From Balneolaceae bacterium UBA7797 (GTDB lineage Bacteria; Bacteroidota; Rhodothermia; Balneolales; Balneolaceae): a DNA stretch of 64,000 nucleotides. The position numbers and the translations under genes were made by a program. Under the pieces are notes generated by a model. The model searched no databases, was not told the origin of the DNA, and saw only the letters and a list, made by a program, of their open reading frames with translations. The stretch covers positions 62,001 to 126,000 of the forward strand of contig DLCN01000019.1 of NCBI GenBank assembly GCA_002480645.1, in the 5' to 3' direction. This document shows, piece by piece, positions 43,619 to 53,953 of this stretch; within the stretch, counting starts at the first letter, position 1, and every line of letters starts with the position of its first letter.

Positions 43619-44509
43619 ATGAAACGACGAGATTTTCTACGCAACACCTTAATTGTCGGCGCCGGAGTTATGCTGCCGTTATCAGGTCTTTCTGCTTCAC
43701 GAAGAGATGCCTTTACCACCCTTCGCCGAAATGTCGGGTTCTTCACGGAACGAGGCGGAACCATCGGCTGGCTGGCCTCAGATCAGGCATTGGTAGCTGT
43801 AGATTCTCAGTTTCCGGATTCGGCTGCCCATTGCATCGCCGGATTACAGGAAAAAACCTCCCATTCCATGGACCTGCTGATCAACACTCATCACCACGGC
43901 GATCACACCGGTGGGAACGGAACCTTTAAAGAGATCACGGAACATATCGTGGCCCATAAAAATGTGCCCGTTTACCAGCAACAGAGTGCAGATGAAGGTG
44001 AAACTCCGGTTGTTGCTGACATCACCTTTGAAACATCGTGGAAACAGGAAGTGGGCGATGAGATCATTCACGCCAATCACTACGGGCCTGCTCATACCGG
44101 TGGAGATGCGGTGGTCTATTTTGAAAAAGCCAATGTGGCTCATATGGGCGACCTCATCTTCAATCGTGCCTACCCCTATATCGATCCGGGAGCAGGTGCT
44201 TCAGTCAGAAATTGGGTTTCCGTTTTGGATGAAACCCTGAAAACTCTCCCATCAGACACTTTATTTATTTTTGGTCATGCTAACCCGAAATTTGAGGTGA
44301 CCGGTACTGTGGAAGACATCAAAGTGATGCGGAATTACCTGGAAGCTCTTATCACGTATACCCAAAAGGGATTGCAGGCCGGTAAATCGAAAGAAGAATT
44401 GATGAACAAGGAAGTACTTCCCGGTTTCGAGGCGTTCAATAATCCCGATTGGTTCCTGAAGCTTTCCAATAATGTGGAAGTGATGTTCAATGAGCTGATC
44501 ACTAATTAA
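43619..44509 (+). CDS. Tat-exported metallo-beta-lactamase-fold hydrolase
   Basis: The 296 residues start MKRRDFLRNTLIVGAGVMLPLSGLSA, a twin-arginine signal (RRDFLR) with a hydrophobic core. The MBL fold carries NTHHHGDHTGGN (HxHxDH motif), HYGPAHTGGDAVVYF, MGDLIFN and IFGHANP, giving the full set of zinc-ligand histidines and aspartates. It is therefore a periplasmic or lipid-anchored zinc hydrolase folded before export. The substrate could be a beta-lactam, thioester or other ester and cannot be told from sequence. It sits 22 bases after the YitT gene. Confidence 0.9.
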   Translation: MKRRDFLRNTLIVGAGVMLPLSGLSASRRDAFTTLRRNVGFFTERGGTIGWLASDQALVAVDSQFPDSAAHCIAGLQEKTSHSMDLLINTHHHGDHTGGNGTFKEITEHIVAHKNVPVYQQQSADEGETPVVADITFETSWKQEVGDEIIHANHYGPAHTGGDAVVYFEKANVAHMGDLIFNRAYPYIDPGAGASVRNWVSVLDETLKTLPSDTLFIFGHANPKFEVTGTVEDIKVMRNYLEALITYTQKGLQAGKSKEELMNKEVLPGFEAFNNPDWFLKLSNNVEVMFNELITN

Positions 44510-44580
44510 AAAGCCTCCTCCCGGAGATGTAAGAAACAAAAGAAATCACAAACGGATACTGATACTCAGCGGTAAACAGA

Positions 44581-47500
44581 TCAATAATCGTATTGGAAGC
44601 GAATATCTATTCCCTGACGGCTGTCATCGCCCTGTGTTAGGATAAGGTCAATATTTTCATTCAGGATATATTCCAGAATGAACAGTGTTTTCGGAGTAGA
44701 ACTGGTGATCTCATTCACAATAGCGAAGAAAGTTCGTTCATTGAGGTACCATCCGGTTTTTATAGACGTACCGGAATTAGTTCCTGAACCGGTATTATCG
44801 ATCTGTACCACATCCACCCCAAGTTCACGTGTTGCGAGAGCTTCCACTTCATCAAGCAGTACATCGGTTAGTACATCGGCAGCAGATGTAGTGTTTTCTC
44901 CGGCAAATACGCTTTGCCACGAATCCAGCGAATAACAAGGCTTACCAAACAAGGTATAACAGATGATGTCTGATTGTTCCATCGTCGGGTTACTGTCGAA
45001 ACTGAATTTCGGGTCGTTTGCAGTGCCTTCAATGATATAGAAAAGCTGAATAGCCTCTCCTTTCTGTCGGGTCGGTGGTGTGTACATACTTTTAACGTAG
45101 ATCTCGGGTTCATCTACCGGACCACTGAACGTAAAACCCGATTCCTGCATCTCGAACCGTTTTCCCAATGGCTGAACATATCCGCCCAACCCTTCCAGAG
45201 AACCGAATAATTCCAACTCACCATTGGTCTGTTTCTGCGCATCAAGGCTACCATTCAACTCAAGTTCCATATCCAGATAGGTTCGATTACGAACATAGAA
45301 GTTTCTTTCAATGTTGATCTGCATATCCATACTTAGAGAATCATACGCGCTGAATGAGGCTTCTTCCTCTCCTTCCAGCTGTACATCTTCCACCGTTTTA
45401 TCACCGAAGTTCTGCAGGTACACAAACCCGTTTTTCACGGTAACAGAACCGGATGCCTTCGGAGTGGTAGCCGGTCCGGTAAGTCGGGTATTCAAATCAA
45501 TGACCATGTTATAATCGTTGGTATTGGCCAGCTTGAACTGATTTGCTGTCGCTTTCATATCTACCGCACCCGGTAAAAACCCATTCAGACCAACGGTACC
45601 TGATAATTTGAATTCCCCTTTCCCGCTAAAGGTGGATAACTTATTCACTTTTATCTCATTTCCTTCCAGTACAATATCTGCATTGATCCTCGACAATGTT
45701 ATCCCTGCGGGCGGAACTTCCACTGATCCGGAATGCAAGTTGATAAATCCGTCGGGCTGTAAATTCCCGGGGTTCCCTTCAATCGTGATGTCCGCATTCA
45801 GCGATCCTTTCAGGTTATTCAGATAATTTTCATCAAGGAAGTCATCAAAAACAGCAAGATTAAGATCTTCGGTCTTTATATCCGCTTTGATCTGATCCTC
45901 TTCGCCCGGAAATATGAACTGCATAGTTCTGAAATCGTAACTGATGGGGTAGGTGACACTAACGGTGGCCGCTTTAACCGATTTTGTAATGATATCTGAA
46001 TTCACTTTCATCACCCGGGCGGCATTATCATAACTAAAGCCGGCATTTATCTCATCCAGTTTGATACCGGATAAGGTGGGCTCATCGAAAATAAAGGATG
46101 CATCAATGACCGGATTTTCTGCTGTTCCGCTTAATTTGCCATTAAAACTAAGGATGCCTTCTGTATTGGTGAACTGATCATCCTGAAATAAGGGCTTGAA
46201 CGTGCTGAACTCATTGGGTCTGATATTCAGATATCCGTTTACTTTTTGTTTGAGATACTCATCCGTGATCTCATCTTCGTACAACACAAATGGAACATTC
46301 AGATTCATCGACATTTGTTCTTTCTCTTCCCAGAACATAACACCATCGGCCTCTAACCTGCGATCTGCGATATTAAAATTCAGGATCAGGCTATCTGCAG
46401 AAACGCCATCATACACAATATTCTCAACTTTGATGTCGGCTTCTCCCTGCGTTTCCCTTTCAACATTATCGAAGGCAATATCCCCGGAAAGGACCCCATC
46501 AAAATAGCGTTCACCGAATATCACTTCCTGAATCAAACCAAAGTCAAAATCCCGTCCGTTGATCCATGCCGATTGCTTCGAAGAATCTGCATAGGGAACA
46601 GCCATTTGTAAAAAGGCTCCGTTTGTTGACAATAAATACAAGGTATCCGTTCTGATGATCCCCGGTTCTATATTCACCATAAACGGCTGTTGCAGGGTGA
46701 GTTCGGCCGAATTTGTGATGAAATCGAAGGTATTGAAATCAATGTTGATCTCTTCTGTTGGTTTCTCAATACGCAGATCGCCACGCTGTATGAGTCTGCC
46801 CCGATCGCTGCCAATCACTTCCAGATGAAAATTGGAAGTAAGCGAGTCATCGTACACTTTACCCTTCGAATCCAGAGCTATGTCCTCAAATACCAATCCG
46901 GAAATTACCGGTTTACTGATATCCAGATTCATATCAAACTCTCTGATATCACGAATGCTCCCCTGTGCTTCCCCGTTAATACCCGGGGCAATGAACAGGC
47001 TGTCAACCTGTATGTCGTTCAGATCTAACGAAAAGTTACTGGCCAACACACCGGATGAATCCTGCAGGATCTCGCCCTGAATCTCTCCGGTTACCTGCAA
47101 GATATTCAGATCGAACAATGGTGCCAGAGGCTGAAGTTGCTTAACCGTCATGTCCAGGTTAAAACGATTGGTGGGGTCACTGAAATTGGTAATATTTTTT
47201 CGCCCGTTGAAACTGCCATCTAGCAGATCACTATTAAAAACTCCCTTGTTAAACCTGAGAATACCATCACTTAATGCCGCCTCAGTGGTTACTTCTTTAA
47301 TATAAGCGCCATTTACGGAACTGTTCTTCACCATTAAACGACTCTCAGCTTCTGCCGTAGCCATTTCGCTGCCTTTGCCTTTACCTTTTAGGAGTGCGTT
47401 AATGGAAGTCGGGAATGATTCAAACCCATCAAGCCTGCTCAGGTCAAAATCTTCTGTTTCAAATTCGTAGCCATAACCCGGCATCTCGCTCATAATATCC

Positions 47501-49062
47501 GAGATGAGCAGATCGGCCGTTAACTCATTCCCTTCTGACTTGAACCGACCAAACAGAGTGGTTTTAAGTGAGCCAAACTGACCATTGATATCAATTACAT
47601 CTACCTGTTCTCCACCGATCCTGAACGATTCGTAGTTACTATTTGGTGTCGACCGATTGGATACGGAGTATGTTAAACCGGAATCGGGCAATGCAAAACC
47701 GGATCCTTGCGCAATAACCAATAGAGTTATGTTGGAATTTAGCTCGCTCCCTTCTGTCCAGTTTGCCAGGTCTAACCCATTTATTTTCGATTCAATATTC
47801 CATTCCGGAACTTCTTTACTAACCTCAGCAATCCGGGCATTAACAACAGCCTCCTCTCCAAATTCACTGATTAGTGAAAGCTTCCCTTTAAATTCATCGT
47901 CACCTAATAAGCCATTTCCTTCAATGGCTTGAGCTCTGTACTCTTCGTATTGCAAATTGGTAACTCTGAATTTCCATTCGCCTTTTGAACCGGCAATGTC
48001 CTGCGAAAGATCACCATCAAATTCTGCAGAAACAGCTCCGGTTTTTGCCCGGAGTGAATCGTTTGTGAAATAAGCCATATCCAGATATTCTGCTTCCAGG
48101 CTCAGCGAATTCAGGATCAGAGTGTCTTTCACATTTGCCTTTGTATGGAGCGAAAGATCCCCAAAACCTTTCCCTTTGAGTGTCAAAGATAGCTCCAGCG
48201 CATCCATTGCTCCGTTCACACTTATCTCAGACCGGATCTCATCCTTAGGCAACCCATATTCTAAATATGGATCGATATCCGCTAATGAGAACGGCTTTGT
48301 CTGAAGGTTTGCTTCAACCAAAGGATCATTCAGAGCAACGCTGGCATTCGCTTTCAGTAACGACCGGCCGGTTTCGATCAACAGCTCATTCAAAGTAAAT
48401 GTGCTGTCGGCATAGCTGGCCGAAGTATTCACAGCGATCGGTCTGGGTAATCGACCTTCAACAAGCTCAAAGCTTAGACTCTTCAATCCCGCTTCCATCT
48501 GCTCTGTCAAAGAAAAGGAGGCTTCGGCCTGCAGACCCTGAACTTTTAACACACTGTCGGGAAGTAATTGCGCCGACCTGAACGAAGCATTCATGTTGTT
48601 AAGACGGATGCTTTCCAGCACAAAATAGACCGAACCGGATTCGCCGTCGTCCTCTAAGTTCATCACTTCAAGAATATTATAGGAGCTATCTTCCTGTACA
48701 ATATTCCATTGGCTGTTACTCAGCTTTAATTCGTTAACCGTATACGGTCCTGACAAAAAGCTCAATATGTCATACCGGGCATACAGGGTATCCAAAGTCA
48801 CGATCTGCTGATCTTCTGATATCAGGTCTATATCGGTCACCAGCACTTCGTTCCACAGATCACCGGATATCTTCCCGATATCGAGAGAGCCATTTACCGA
48901 GTTCTGAGCAATTTTCACGATCTGATCTTTCACCAAATTATGGGCGAATCCGGTTTTCAGCATCAGGCGCGCTCCGATCAATAAAAACGTAATAACCCCC
49001 AGCGTGATAAGGATCACTTTCAAAAACTTAGGTATTCTATATGTATTTGCTGATTCACTCAT
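44581..49062 (-). CDS. tamB: TamB/AsmA-like translocation and assembly module (DUF490) protein
   Basis: From the ATG at 49062 (MSESANTYRIPKFLK) the product has about 1493 residues. It has one N-terminal transmembrane helix (about 12-32), a very long periplasmic beta-groove region with the repeating DUF490/AsmA pattern, and a C-terminal TamB domain. In that domain, GLGGYVQPLGKRFEMQESGFTFSG, RQKGEAIQLFYIIEG and SDIICYTLFGKP are recognisable. TamB spans the periplasm and works with a BamA-family partner in outer-membrane protein or phospholipid delivery. The partner gene lies one base upstream (its stop is at 49064). I chose the ATG at 49062 because the longer reading starts within the partner gene. 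Confidence 0.93.
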   Translation of the reverse strand: MSESANTYRIPKFLKVILITLGVITFLLIGARLMLKTGFAHNLVKDQIVKIAQNSVNGSLDIGKISGDLWNEVLVTDIDLISEDQQIVTLDTLYARYDILSFLSGPYTVNELKLSNSQWNIVQEDSSYNILEVMNLEDDGESGSVYFVLESIRLNNMNASFRSAQLLPDSVLKVQGLQAEASFSLTEQMEAGLKSLSFELVEGRLPRPIAVNTSASYADSTFTLNELLIETGRSLLKANASVALNDPLVEANLQTKPFSLADIDPYLEYGLPKDEIRSEISVNGAMDALELSLTLKGKGFGDLSLHTKANVKDTLILNSLSLEAEYLDMAYFTNDSLRAKTGAVSAEFDGDLSQDIAGSKGEWKFRVTNLQYEEYRAQAIEGNGLLGDDEFKGKLSLISEFGEEAVVNARIAEVSKEVPEWNIESKINGLDLANWTEGSELNSNITLLVIAQGSGFALPDSGLTYSVSNRSTPNSNYESFRIGGEQVDVIDINGQFGSLKTTLFGRFKSEGNELTADLLISDIMSEMPGYGYEFETEDFDLSRLDGFESFPTSINALLKGKGKGSEMATAEAESRLMVKNSSVNGAYIKEVTTEAALSDGILRFNKGVFNSDLLDGSFNGRKNITNFSDPTNRFNLDMTVKQLQPLAPLFDLNILQVTGEIQGEILQDSSGVLASNFSLDLNDIQVDSLFIAPGINGEAQGSIRDIREFDMNLDISKPVISGLVFEDIALDSKGKVYDDSLTSNFHLEVIGSDRGRLIQRGDLRIEKPTEEINIDFNTFDFITNSAELTLQQPFMVNIEPGIIRTDTLYLLSTNGAFLQMAVPYADSSKQSAWINGRDFDFGLIQEVIFGERYFDGVLSGDIAFDNVERETQGEADIKVENIVYDGVSADSLILNFNIADRRLEADGVMFWEEKEQMSMNLNVPFVLYEDEITDEYLKQKVNGYLNIRPNEFSTFKPLFQDDQFTNTEGILSFNGKLSGTAENPVIDASFIFDEPTLSGIKLDEINAGFSYDNAARVMKVNSDIITKSVKAATVSVTYPISYDFRTMQFIFPGEEDQIKADIKTEDLNLAVFDDFLDENYLNNLKGSLNADITIEGNPGNLQPDGFINLHSGSVEVPPAGITLSRINADIVLEGNEIKVNKLSTFSGKGEFKLSGTVGLNGFLPGAVDMKATANQFKLANTNDYNMVIDLNTRLTGPATTPKASGSVTVKNGFVYLQNFGDKTVEDVQLEGEEEASFSAYDSLSMDMQINIERNFYVRNRTYLDMELELNGSLDAQKQTNGELELFGSLEGLGGYVQPLGKRFEMQESGFTFSGPVDEPEIYVKSMYTPPTRQKGEAIQLFYIIEGTANDPKFSFDSNPTMEQSDIICYTLFGKPCYSLDSWQSVFAGENTTSAADVLTDVLLDEVEALATRELGVDVVQIDNTGSGTNSGTSIKTGWYLNERTFFAIVNEITSSTPKTLFILEYILNENIDLILTQGDDSRQGIDIRFQYDY

Positions 49063-49063
49063 A

Positions 49064-51088
49064 TTAAAATGCCTGCCCGATACTGAAGTGAATCCCCCAA
49101 CGGTCCCAGATATTTCCGCGATCAACACCTTTTACGATATTCAGGTCTTCGTTGGTGGGATTTACCTTATAGCCCACATCCACTCTGATCGGACCGATGG
49201 GGGACCGGTATCGTAAACCACCGCCAACCCCGAACTGAATATCCCCGGAATTAATATCCGACATCCGCCTCCAAACCTGTCCTCCATCCAGAAAAGCCGC
49301 AACTCCAAACCCTTTTATAAAAGAATCGAGCTGCTGCCGTAATTCCACATTAAAATTCAGCACTGCATTCCCACCTTCCGGCACATAACTATACGTATTA
49401 ACCTGACCTGCACCTGAAGTATCCGTTTCCACAACCAGCCGTTTTGGCCCCAATTGCTGCCGGCCCCAGCCACGAACGGTATTAGTACCACCGGAATAGA
49501 ACCGGATATCGGAAGGCAATGAGTCCTGCTTGGAATAATAGATCGCTCCCCCACGAATCCGGGTAGCCAGAGTAAGCTTAGAATTAAGCTCAAAATACTT
49601 TCTCACATCCAGCGATACTTTCTGAAAGCTGAAAGAGGCTTCACCAAATAAACCCGACAACTCCAGATAGGGCTGAATGATAATGCCGTTATTTCCTCTT
49701 CTAACACCTCTCGCGTAATAGAGGTTAAAAGCGAATGATGACTTATCGTACGATAACAGGCTGTCGGGGATGGTAGTACTTCCTCTTAACTCAGTCTCAT
49801 TGTTTAACGAGAACTGATAGGAAAAGGTCCCCGTAGTGAATTCATTGTATTCATATCCATAGGTGCTTTGGATCCCGCCCGTCTCAATATTATACGCCCG
49901 TTCGTCTCTGCGTTGGTAGTAGGGGTTTATTGAAATACTGCTTTTGGTATTATATACATAAGGGAACAGATAGTCGGCACTTAGATTCTGTTCAAAAAAT
50001 GAATATTTACCGGTTACACTGAACCGTTCTCCTTTTCCCCGCACATTACGATAGACCCAGGTTCCCTGACCACGAAATAATTTCCAGGAATTATTCCAGG
50101 CAATAGGTTCCTCCAGCCGGTCGAAATCACCAATTCCCAGTTTAAGCTGAAGGGAGCGAAGTGGCAATTCTTTTACCCTCAAAGCAATTTCAAGGGTACT
50201 GTCTTTAGGTTGATCCGGGATGGAAACTAAAGCCAGCCGAAAGAGATGATGTTTGAATACTTCACGCTGAGCTTGCCGCATAGCCTGCTCGGAGTATAAT
50301 TCACCTTTCTTAATCCCTGTCTCGCGTTTTACTACCTCCTTATCAATGGTACTTTCCCCGTCAACAATGATGGAATCGAACCTTGTTTGTGGTCCCGGAT
50401 CTGCGATAAACTCAATTACTGCTTTTCGGTCGGATGTATCCACTCTGGCATCAATTTGCAGATCAGCATACGCATAGCCCTTGTTCTTGATCACCCGGAT
50501 GAGACGTCCCAACACCTCAGCTTCTTCTATCGGCTGATAAACTTCTCCTTCCCGGTAAGGAATTCTGTTCAGCTCTCTTTTAAATTTATTCCCACCAAAT
50601 ATAGCAGCGCTGTCTGCCTCACTTGCATTGGTTTGAAGGGTCACTTTTGCAATACGGACAGGAGTGTTTTCCTTCACAATAAATACCAGATCTTTCTTCC
50701 ACTCTTTTCGCCTCGCCCTCAATTCGTAACTTACCTGCACATCCACATACCCCCGGCGCTGATAGAACCGCTCGATACGAATTACATCTTTTCGAATCTC
50801 TGTTTTATCAATGGAAGTTCCGGTCTTTTTAAAAATGTTGATCTTTTGCCAAAAGGAAGGCCCTTCGTTGGCAATATTATTTTTGATCACCAGCCCCTCG
50901 AAAGATCTGTTACCCTCGATCTTTACGCTCCATATGCGGTTCTCCGTTTCTGTTACATTCTCTTGAGCGTTAATTCGCCCGAAAGGCAGCATGCACAGTA
51001 ACACGATCACCAGTCTTGTAATATATTTTTCTGACCTTTTATTCAATGTGTCCCGATAGTATCTGCCAAGTATAAGCCGAAGTTTCAA
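49064..51088 (-). CDS. BamA/TamA family outer-membrane protein
   Basis: The 674-residue protein starts with a signal-like region (about 25-42, ending INAQ), then POTRA repeats (about 45-345, for example ERFYQRRGYVDVQVSYEL and VVKRETGIKKGELYS). A 16-strand barrel follows, with GSTNTVRGWGRQQLGP (the VRGW surface loop of the Omp85 family) and YRSPIGPIRVDVGYKV near the end; it finishes with Phe (FSIGQAF). It inserts barrels into the outer membrane or works with TamB. The next gene on the strand, one base on, is TamB, so this copy is probably TamA-like rather than BamA. Confidence 0.93.
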   Translation of the reverse strand: MKLRLILGRYYRDTLNKRSEKYITRLVIVLLCMLPFGRINAQENVTETENRIWSVKIEGNRSFEGLVIKNNIANEGPSFWQKINIFKKTGTSIDKTEIRKDVIRIERFYQRRGYVDVQVSYELRARRKEWKKDLVFIVKENTPVRIAKVTLQTNASEADSAAIFGGNKFKRELNRIPYREGEVYQPIEEAEVLGRLIRVIKNKGYAYADLQIDARVDTSDRKAVIEFIADPGPQTRFDSIIVDGESTIDKEVVKRETGIKKGELYSEQAMRQAQREVFKHHLFRLALVSIPDQPKDSTLEIALRVKELPLRSLQLKLGIGDFDRLEEPIAWNNSWKLFRGQGTWVYRNVRGKGERFSVTGKYSFFEQNLSADYLFPYVYNTKSSISINPYYQRRDERAYNIETGGIQSTYGYEYNEFTTGTFSYQFSLNNETELRGSTTIPDSLLSYDKSSFAFNLYYARGVRRGNNGIIIQPYLELSGLFGEASFSFQKVSLDVRKYFELNSKLTLATRIRGGAIYYSKQDSLPSDIRFYSGGTNTVRGWGRQQLGPKRLVVETDTSGAGQVNTYSYVPEGGNAVLNFNVELRQQLDSFIKGFGVAAFLDGGQVWRRMSDINSGDIQFGVGGGLRYRSPIGPIRVDVGYKVNPTNEDLNIVKGVDRGNIWDRWGIHFSIGQAF

Positions 51089-51158
51089 ACTTTGAAAAAG
51101 CCTTACAATCTTTCTTTGCTTTCATTACTATTGTGCCTGTTAAAATAATATCCTGTAT

Positions 51159-52397
51159 ATGTTTAAAAGAAAAATAGCTCTCGTTGTTCCATTATTATTA
51201 CTCTCCTGCTCATCTTCAAAAGATTTTACAGGATTCTCCTATGATCCGCCCGGCGTTACCAACACCAAAGGCGCTCCGGTTACCGAACAGATGTATCGGG
51301 ATATTGGTATTGGCGAGAGCAAAGTATGGGTCAGCAATCGTATGGAAGGTGGACGACTTTCTAACTTCCAACAACTATCGGAAGATGCTTTTGAAGTAAC
51401 CATTGCACCGGAAAATGCCCCCATCAACAACAGCACGTGGTATGCTTTCAGGATATGGTCAGAAAAAACCAGAACCATCTCCCTCACACTAACTTATGTA
51501 GATGGACGTCACCGTTACATTCCCAAAATATCTGCGAACGGTACCACCTACTCACTGTCTGATGTTGAGTACGACAGCAGCACAGGAAGCGCTACTTTTC
51601 CGATCACTATTTCTCCGGTTAAAAAGACCATCTCTGCACAGAATCTTCCCGGCACCCGTTTCTCTGATCTGGAAGATTATATTGCTACCGATCTGCCGGA
51701 TTTTGTAACCGTAAAAACAGCCGGAACTTCCAATTATGGAAATCCGGTGTATGAATTGATCGTAGATGAAACGGTACCGGACCAACCCAAAAAAGCGATC
51801 CTATTGTTAAGCCGGCAGCATCCGCCTGAGATTTCCGGCTATCATACCTATCAGGTGTTCTTTGAACGTATGCTGGCTAATGATGATCTGGCTGTTGCCT
51901 TCAGAAAGAAATTTCTGATCTACGCTTTTCCAATGCTCAATCCGGATGGGGTGATCCATGGGCACTGGAGACATAATGCCATGGGGGTGGACCTGAACCG
52001 GGACTGGAAGAATTTTAATCAACCGGAAACCCGGGCTGTTAGAGACGCACTTACTCCTCTTGCAAGCGACCCTGATATTGAAGTGCTTTACGGGCTCGAT
52101 TTCCACTCCACCGATGAAAACCTCTTTTACCCCATTAATAAGGAAGTCCCTACCAAAGTGGATAATTTTACCCAGCAGTGGTTCCCGTTGGTCGATGCCG
52201 ACAATCCAGCTCTGAATTTCCGTTCTGAGGAATTTGACACAAGCTCCCCCATCTCTAAAAACTGGATGTTCAAAACCTTTGGATGCGATGCCCTTACTTT
52301 CGAAGTGGATGATGAGTTAACCACTGCTCAAATTCAGCAATTGGGGAAAAGTGCGGCAGAATCGTTTATGAAATTGATGCTCGATAAAACGAAGTAA
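51159..52397 (+). CDS. M14-family zinc carboxypeptidase lipoprotein
   Basis: The 412-residue protein has a lipobox (LLLSCSSSK). A beta-sandwich (about 30-170) precedes the M14 catalytic part. That part has LLSRQHPPEISGYH, where H and E are the zinc pair, then FPMLNPDGVIHGHWR, VDLNRDW (the NR substrate-binding motif) and LDFHSTDEN with the third zinc histidine. The C-terminal FEVDDE supplies the catalytic Glu of M14. It probably cleaves peptides or glycopeptides at the cell surface. It is divergent from the BamA-like gene, with 70 bases between. Confidence 0.9.
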   Translation: MFKRKIALVVPLLLLSCSSSKDFTGFSYDPPGVTNTKGAPVTEQMYRDIGIGESKVWVSNRMEGGRLSNFQQLSEDAFEVTIAPENAPINNSTWYAFRIWSEKTRTISLTLTYVDGRHRYIPKISANGTTYSLSDVEYDSSTGSATFPITISPVKKTISAQNLPGTRFSDLEDYIATDLPDFVTVKTAGTSNYGNPVYELIVDETVPDQPKKAILLLSRQHPPEISGYHTYQVFFERMLANDDLAVAFRKKFLIYAFPMLNPDGVIHGHWRHNAMGVDLNRDWKNFNQPETRAVRDALTPLASDPDIEVLYGLDFHSTDENLFYPINKEVPTKVDNFTQQWFPLVDADNPALNFRSEEFDTSSPISKNWMFKTFGCDALTFEVDDELTTAQIQQLGKSAAESFMKLMLDKTK

Positions 52398-52460
52398 ATT
52401 TTTTTGAAACTTTTGACATCAATCTGCATCTTGATTCCGTCTCATTAAAAAAATCGCTAC

Positions 52461-52904
52461 TTGCTAAAAGAAGGGTTATACAACTGGAAATTGCGCCTGA
52501 TACTTAGTGCGCTACTCAGCATTTTGGGTTTAGCGGGGATGATTAGCATGATTCTGGGTATTTTCCTGGAGCTAACCATTCACGACAAAACCATTGTTGC
52601 CATCGCCATTTTTATGGTGGGTATTCCGGCTTATCTGATCGCCAGCGGGTTAGCCCGTATCGATGAACTTACCATAGCGGCTTTCCTCAACGAAAATATC
52701 GAAGAACTGAACGGAGACGCTGAATTACTTGCCCGGGATAAACGGGCACTCACTGAAAATGAACTTCAGCGAAGATCTGATATTGAAGCTTTTTTCGAAA
52801 AAACACCGGTATACAAACACCTGCCCGATAAACCGGTAAAACAAGCTTATTATTTACTCCTTCTCTCTATGATCATCAGTTTCGGGATCTGGTATTTCGT
52901 TTAA
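52461..52904 (+). CDS. Small inner-membrane protein, unrecognised
   Basis: The frame opens with TTG at 52461 (read as Met). It codes for 147 residues with two hydrophobic helices near the N-terminus (LILSALLSILGLAGMISMI and IVAIAIFMVGIPAYLIASGL), a charged helical loop (about 70-125) and one final helix (YYLLLLSMIISFGIWYFV). I do not recognise the family. It is on the same strand between the M14 lipoprotein and the CDF exporter genes. Start choice is uncertain; there is no ATG before the first helix. Confidence 0.65.
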   Translation: MLKEGLYNWKLRLILSALLSILGLAGMISMILGIFLELTIHDKTIVAIAIFMVGIPAYLIASGLARIDELTIAAFLNENIEELNGDAELLARDKRALTENELQRRSDIEAFFEKTPVYKHLPDKPVKQAYYLLLLSMIISFGIWYFV

Positions 52905-52957
52905 TACCCTTGTACTGTCAGGTTTTCCTGTGACAGGGAATAATGATACCTTTAAGC

Positions 52958-53890
52958 ATGGCTCACGATCACAATCACCACCACCATCATCATCACAATA
53001 TAGACGATTCCTCCATCGGCAAACTCTGGATATCCATCGGATTAAATCTGATGATCACCATCGCTGAATTTGTGGGAGGGATTCTTTCCAACAGTCTTGC
53101 CCTCTTATCAGACGCTGTTCATAACCTGAACGATACACTTTCGCTGGTAATAAGTCTGGTTGCCCGTAAGATCTCCCGGAAAGGAGTAAATGAAGATAAA
53201 ACCTTTGGTTACAAACGAGCTGAGATCATCGGCGCATTCATCAATCTCATCACTTTGGTGATCGTCGCCCTTTTTCTTATCAAAGAAGGAGCAGAACGAT
53301 TCTTTGAACCCCAGACCATCGACGGGTTCACCATGTTCTGGGTTGCTATCGTCGGGCTTTTCGGAAATTTTATCACTGCAGCACTCTTGTTTAAGGAATC
53401 GAAGGATAACCTGAATCTGAAGAGCGCCTACATTCATATTTTATCTGACGGACTTTCTTCGGTAGGAGTGATCATTGGAGGCTGGCTGATCCTTAAATAT
53501 GAATGGTACATTGTGGATACCATTTTAACCGTTGGGATCGGACTTTACATTTTATGGCATTCGTACCACATGCTTCGCGAAACCATCGACATTTTGATGG
53601 AATCCACCCCCGGCGAAATTGAGATCTCTGAACTTAAAAAACACATACAGTCTATAGACAAGGTGTGTGGAGTGCATCACATCCATGTTTGGCGGCTTGA
53701 TGAAAAACAGATCCTGCTTGAATGTCACGTAGTTATACTTAAAAATGATCTCACTGAAATGGAAACCATCAAACAGCAGATCAAAAAGACTTTACATGAC
53801 GATTTTCATATCACTCATTCAACCCTGGAATTTGAAACTGAGCCCTGTTCGGCTCATCACCACGAAATTGAACATGCCCACGCACACTGA
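52958..53890 (+). CDS. Cation diffusion facilitator (CzcD/ZitB-type) metal exporter
   Basis: The product starts at MAHDHNHHHHHHH, a histidine-rich N-terminus, and has 310 residues. Six helices carry the CDF metal sites: helix 2 LLSDAVHNLNDTLS (HxxxD) and helix 5 HILSDGLSSVGV (HxxxD). The C-terminal cytoplasmic domain has VHHIHVWRLDE and CHV, and a further histidine-rich tail (CSAHHHEIEHAHAH). It should export Zn2+ or a similar divalent cation in exchange for protons. An upstream in-frame ATG would add five residues. Directly downstream are copper-handling genes. Confidence 0.94.
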   Translation: MAHDHNHHHHHHHNIDDSSIGKLWISIGLNLMITIAEFVGGILSNSLALLSDAVHNLNDTLSLVISLVARKISRKGVNEDKTFGYKRAEIIGAFINLITLVIVALFLIKEGAERFFEPQTIDGFTMFWVAIVGLFGNFITAALLFKESKDNLNLKSAYIHILSDGLSSVGVIIGGWLILKYEWYIVDTILTVGIGLYILWHSYHMLRETIDILMESTPGEIEISELKKHIQSIDKVCGVHHIHVWRLDEKQILLECHVVILKNDLTEMETIKQQIKKTLHDDFHITHSTLEFETEPCSAHHHEIEHAHAH

Positions 53891-53953
53891 TTCTGTTTTC
53901 ATACAAAGTTCATATAGTAGCGCGTACTTTTACTCTCTAAAATTATTTATTAA

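Noticed and set aside
44515..44531. Short CTCC-TCCC-GGAG hairpin with T-rich sequence on the minus strand after TamB
   Set aside because: The stem is only four base pairs, too weak to call a terminator.
46690..47080. Open frames on the plus strand inside the TamB gene
   Set aside because: They are mirror frames of a strongly recognised protein, lack start-site support and code for no family I know.
52970..53000. CAC/CAT-rich tract at the start of the CDF gene, considered as a simple repeat with phase variation
   Set aside because: It encodes the histidine-rich N-terminus expected for metal exporters, and the codons are mixed rather than a pure repeat.
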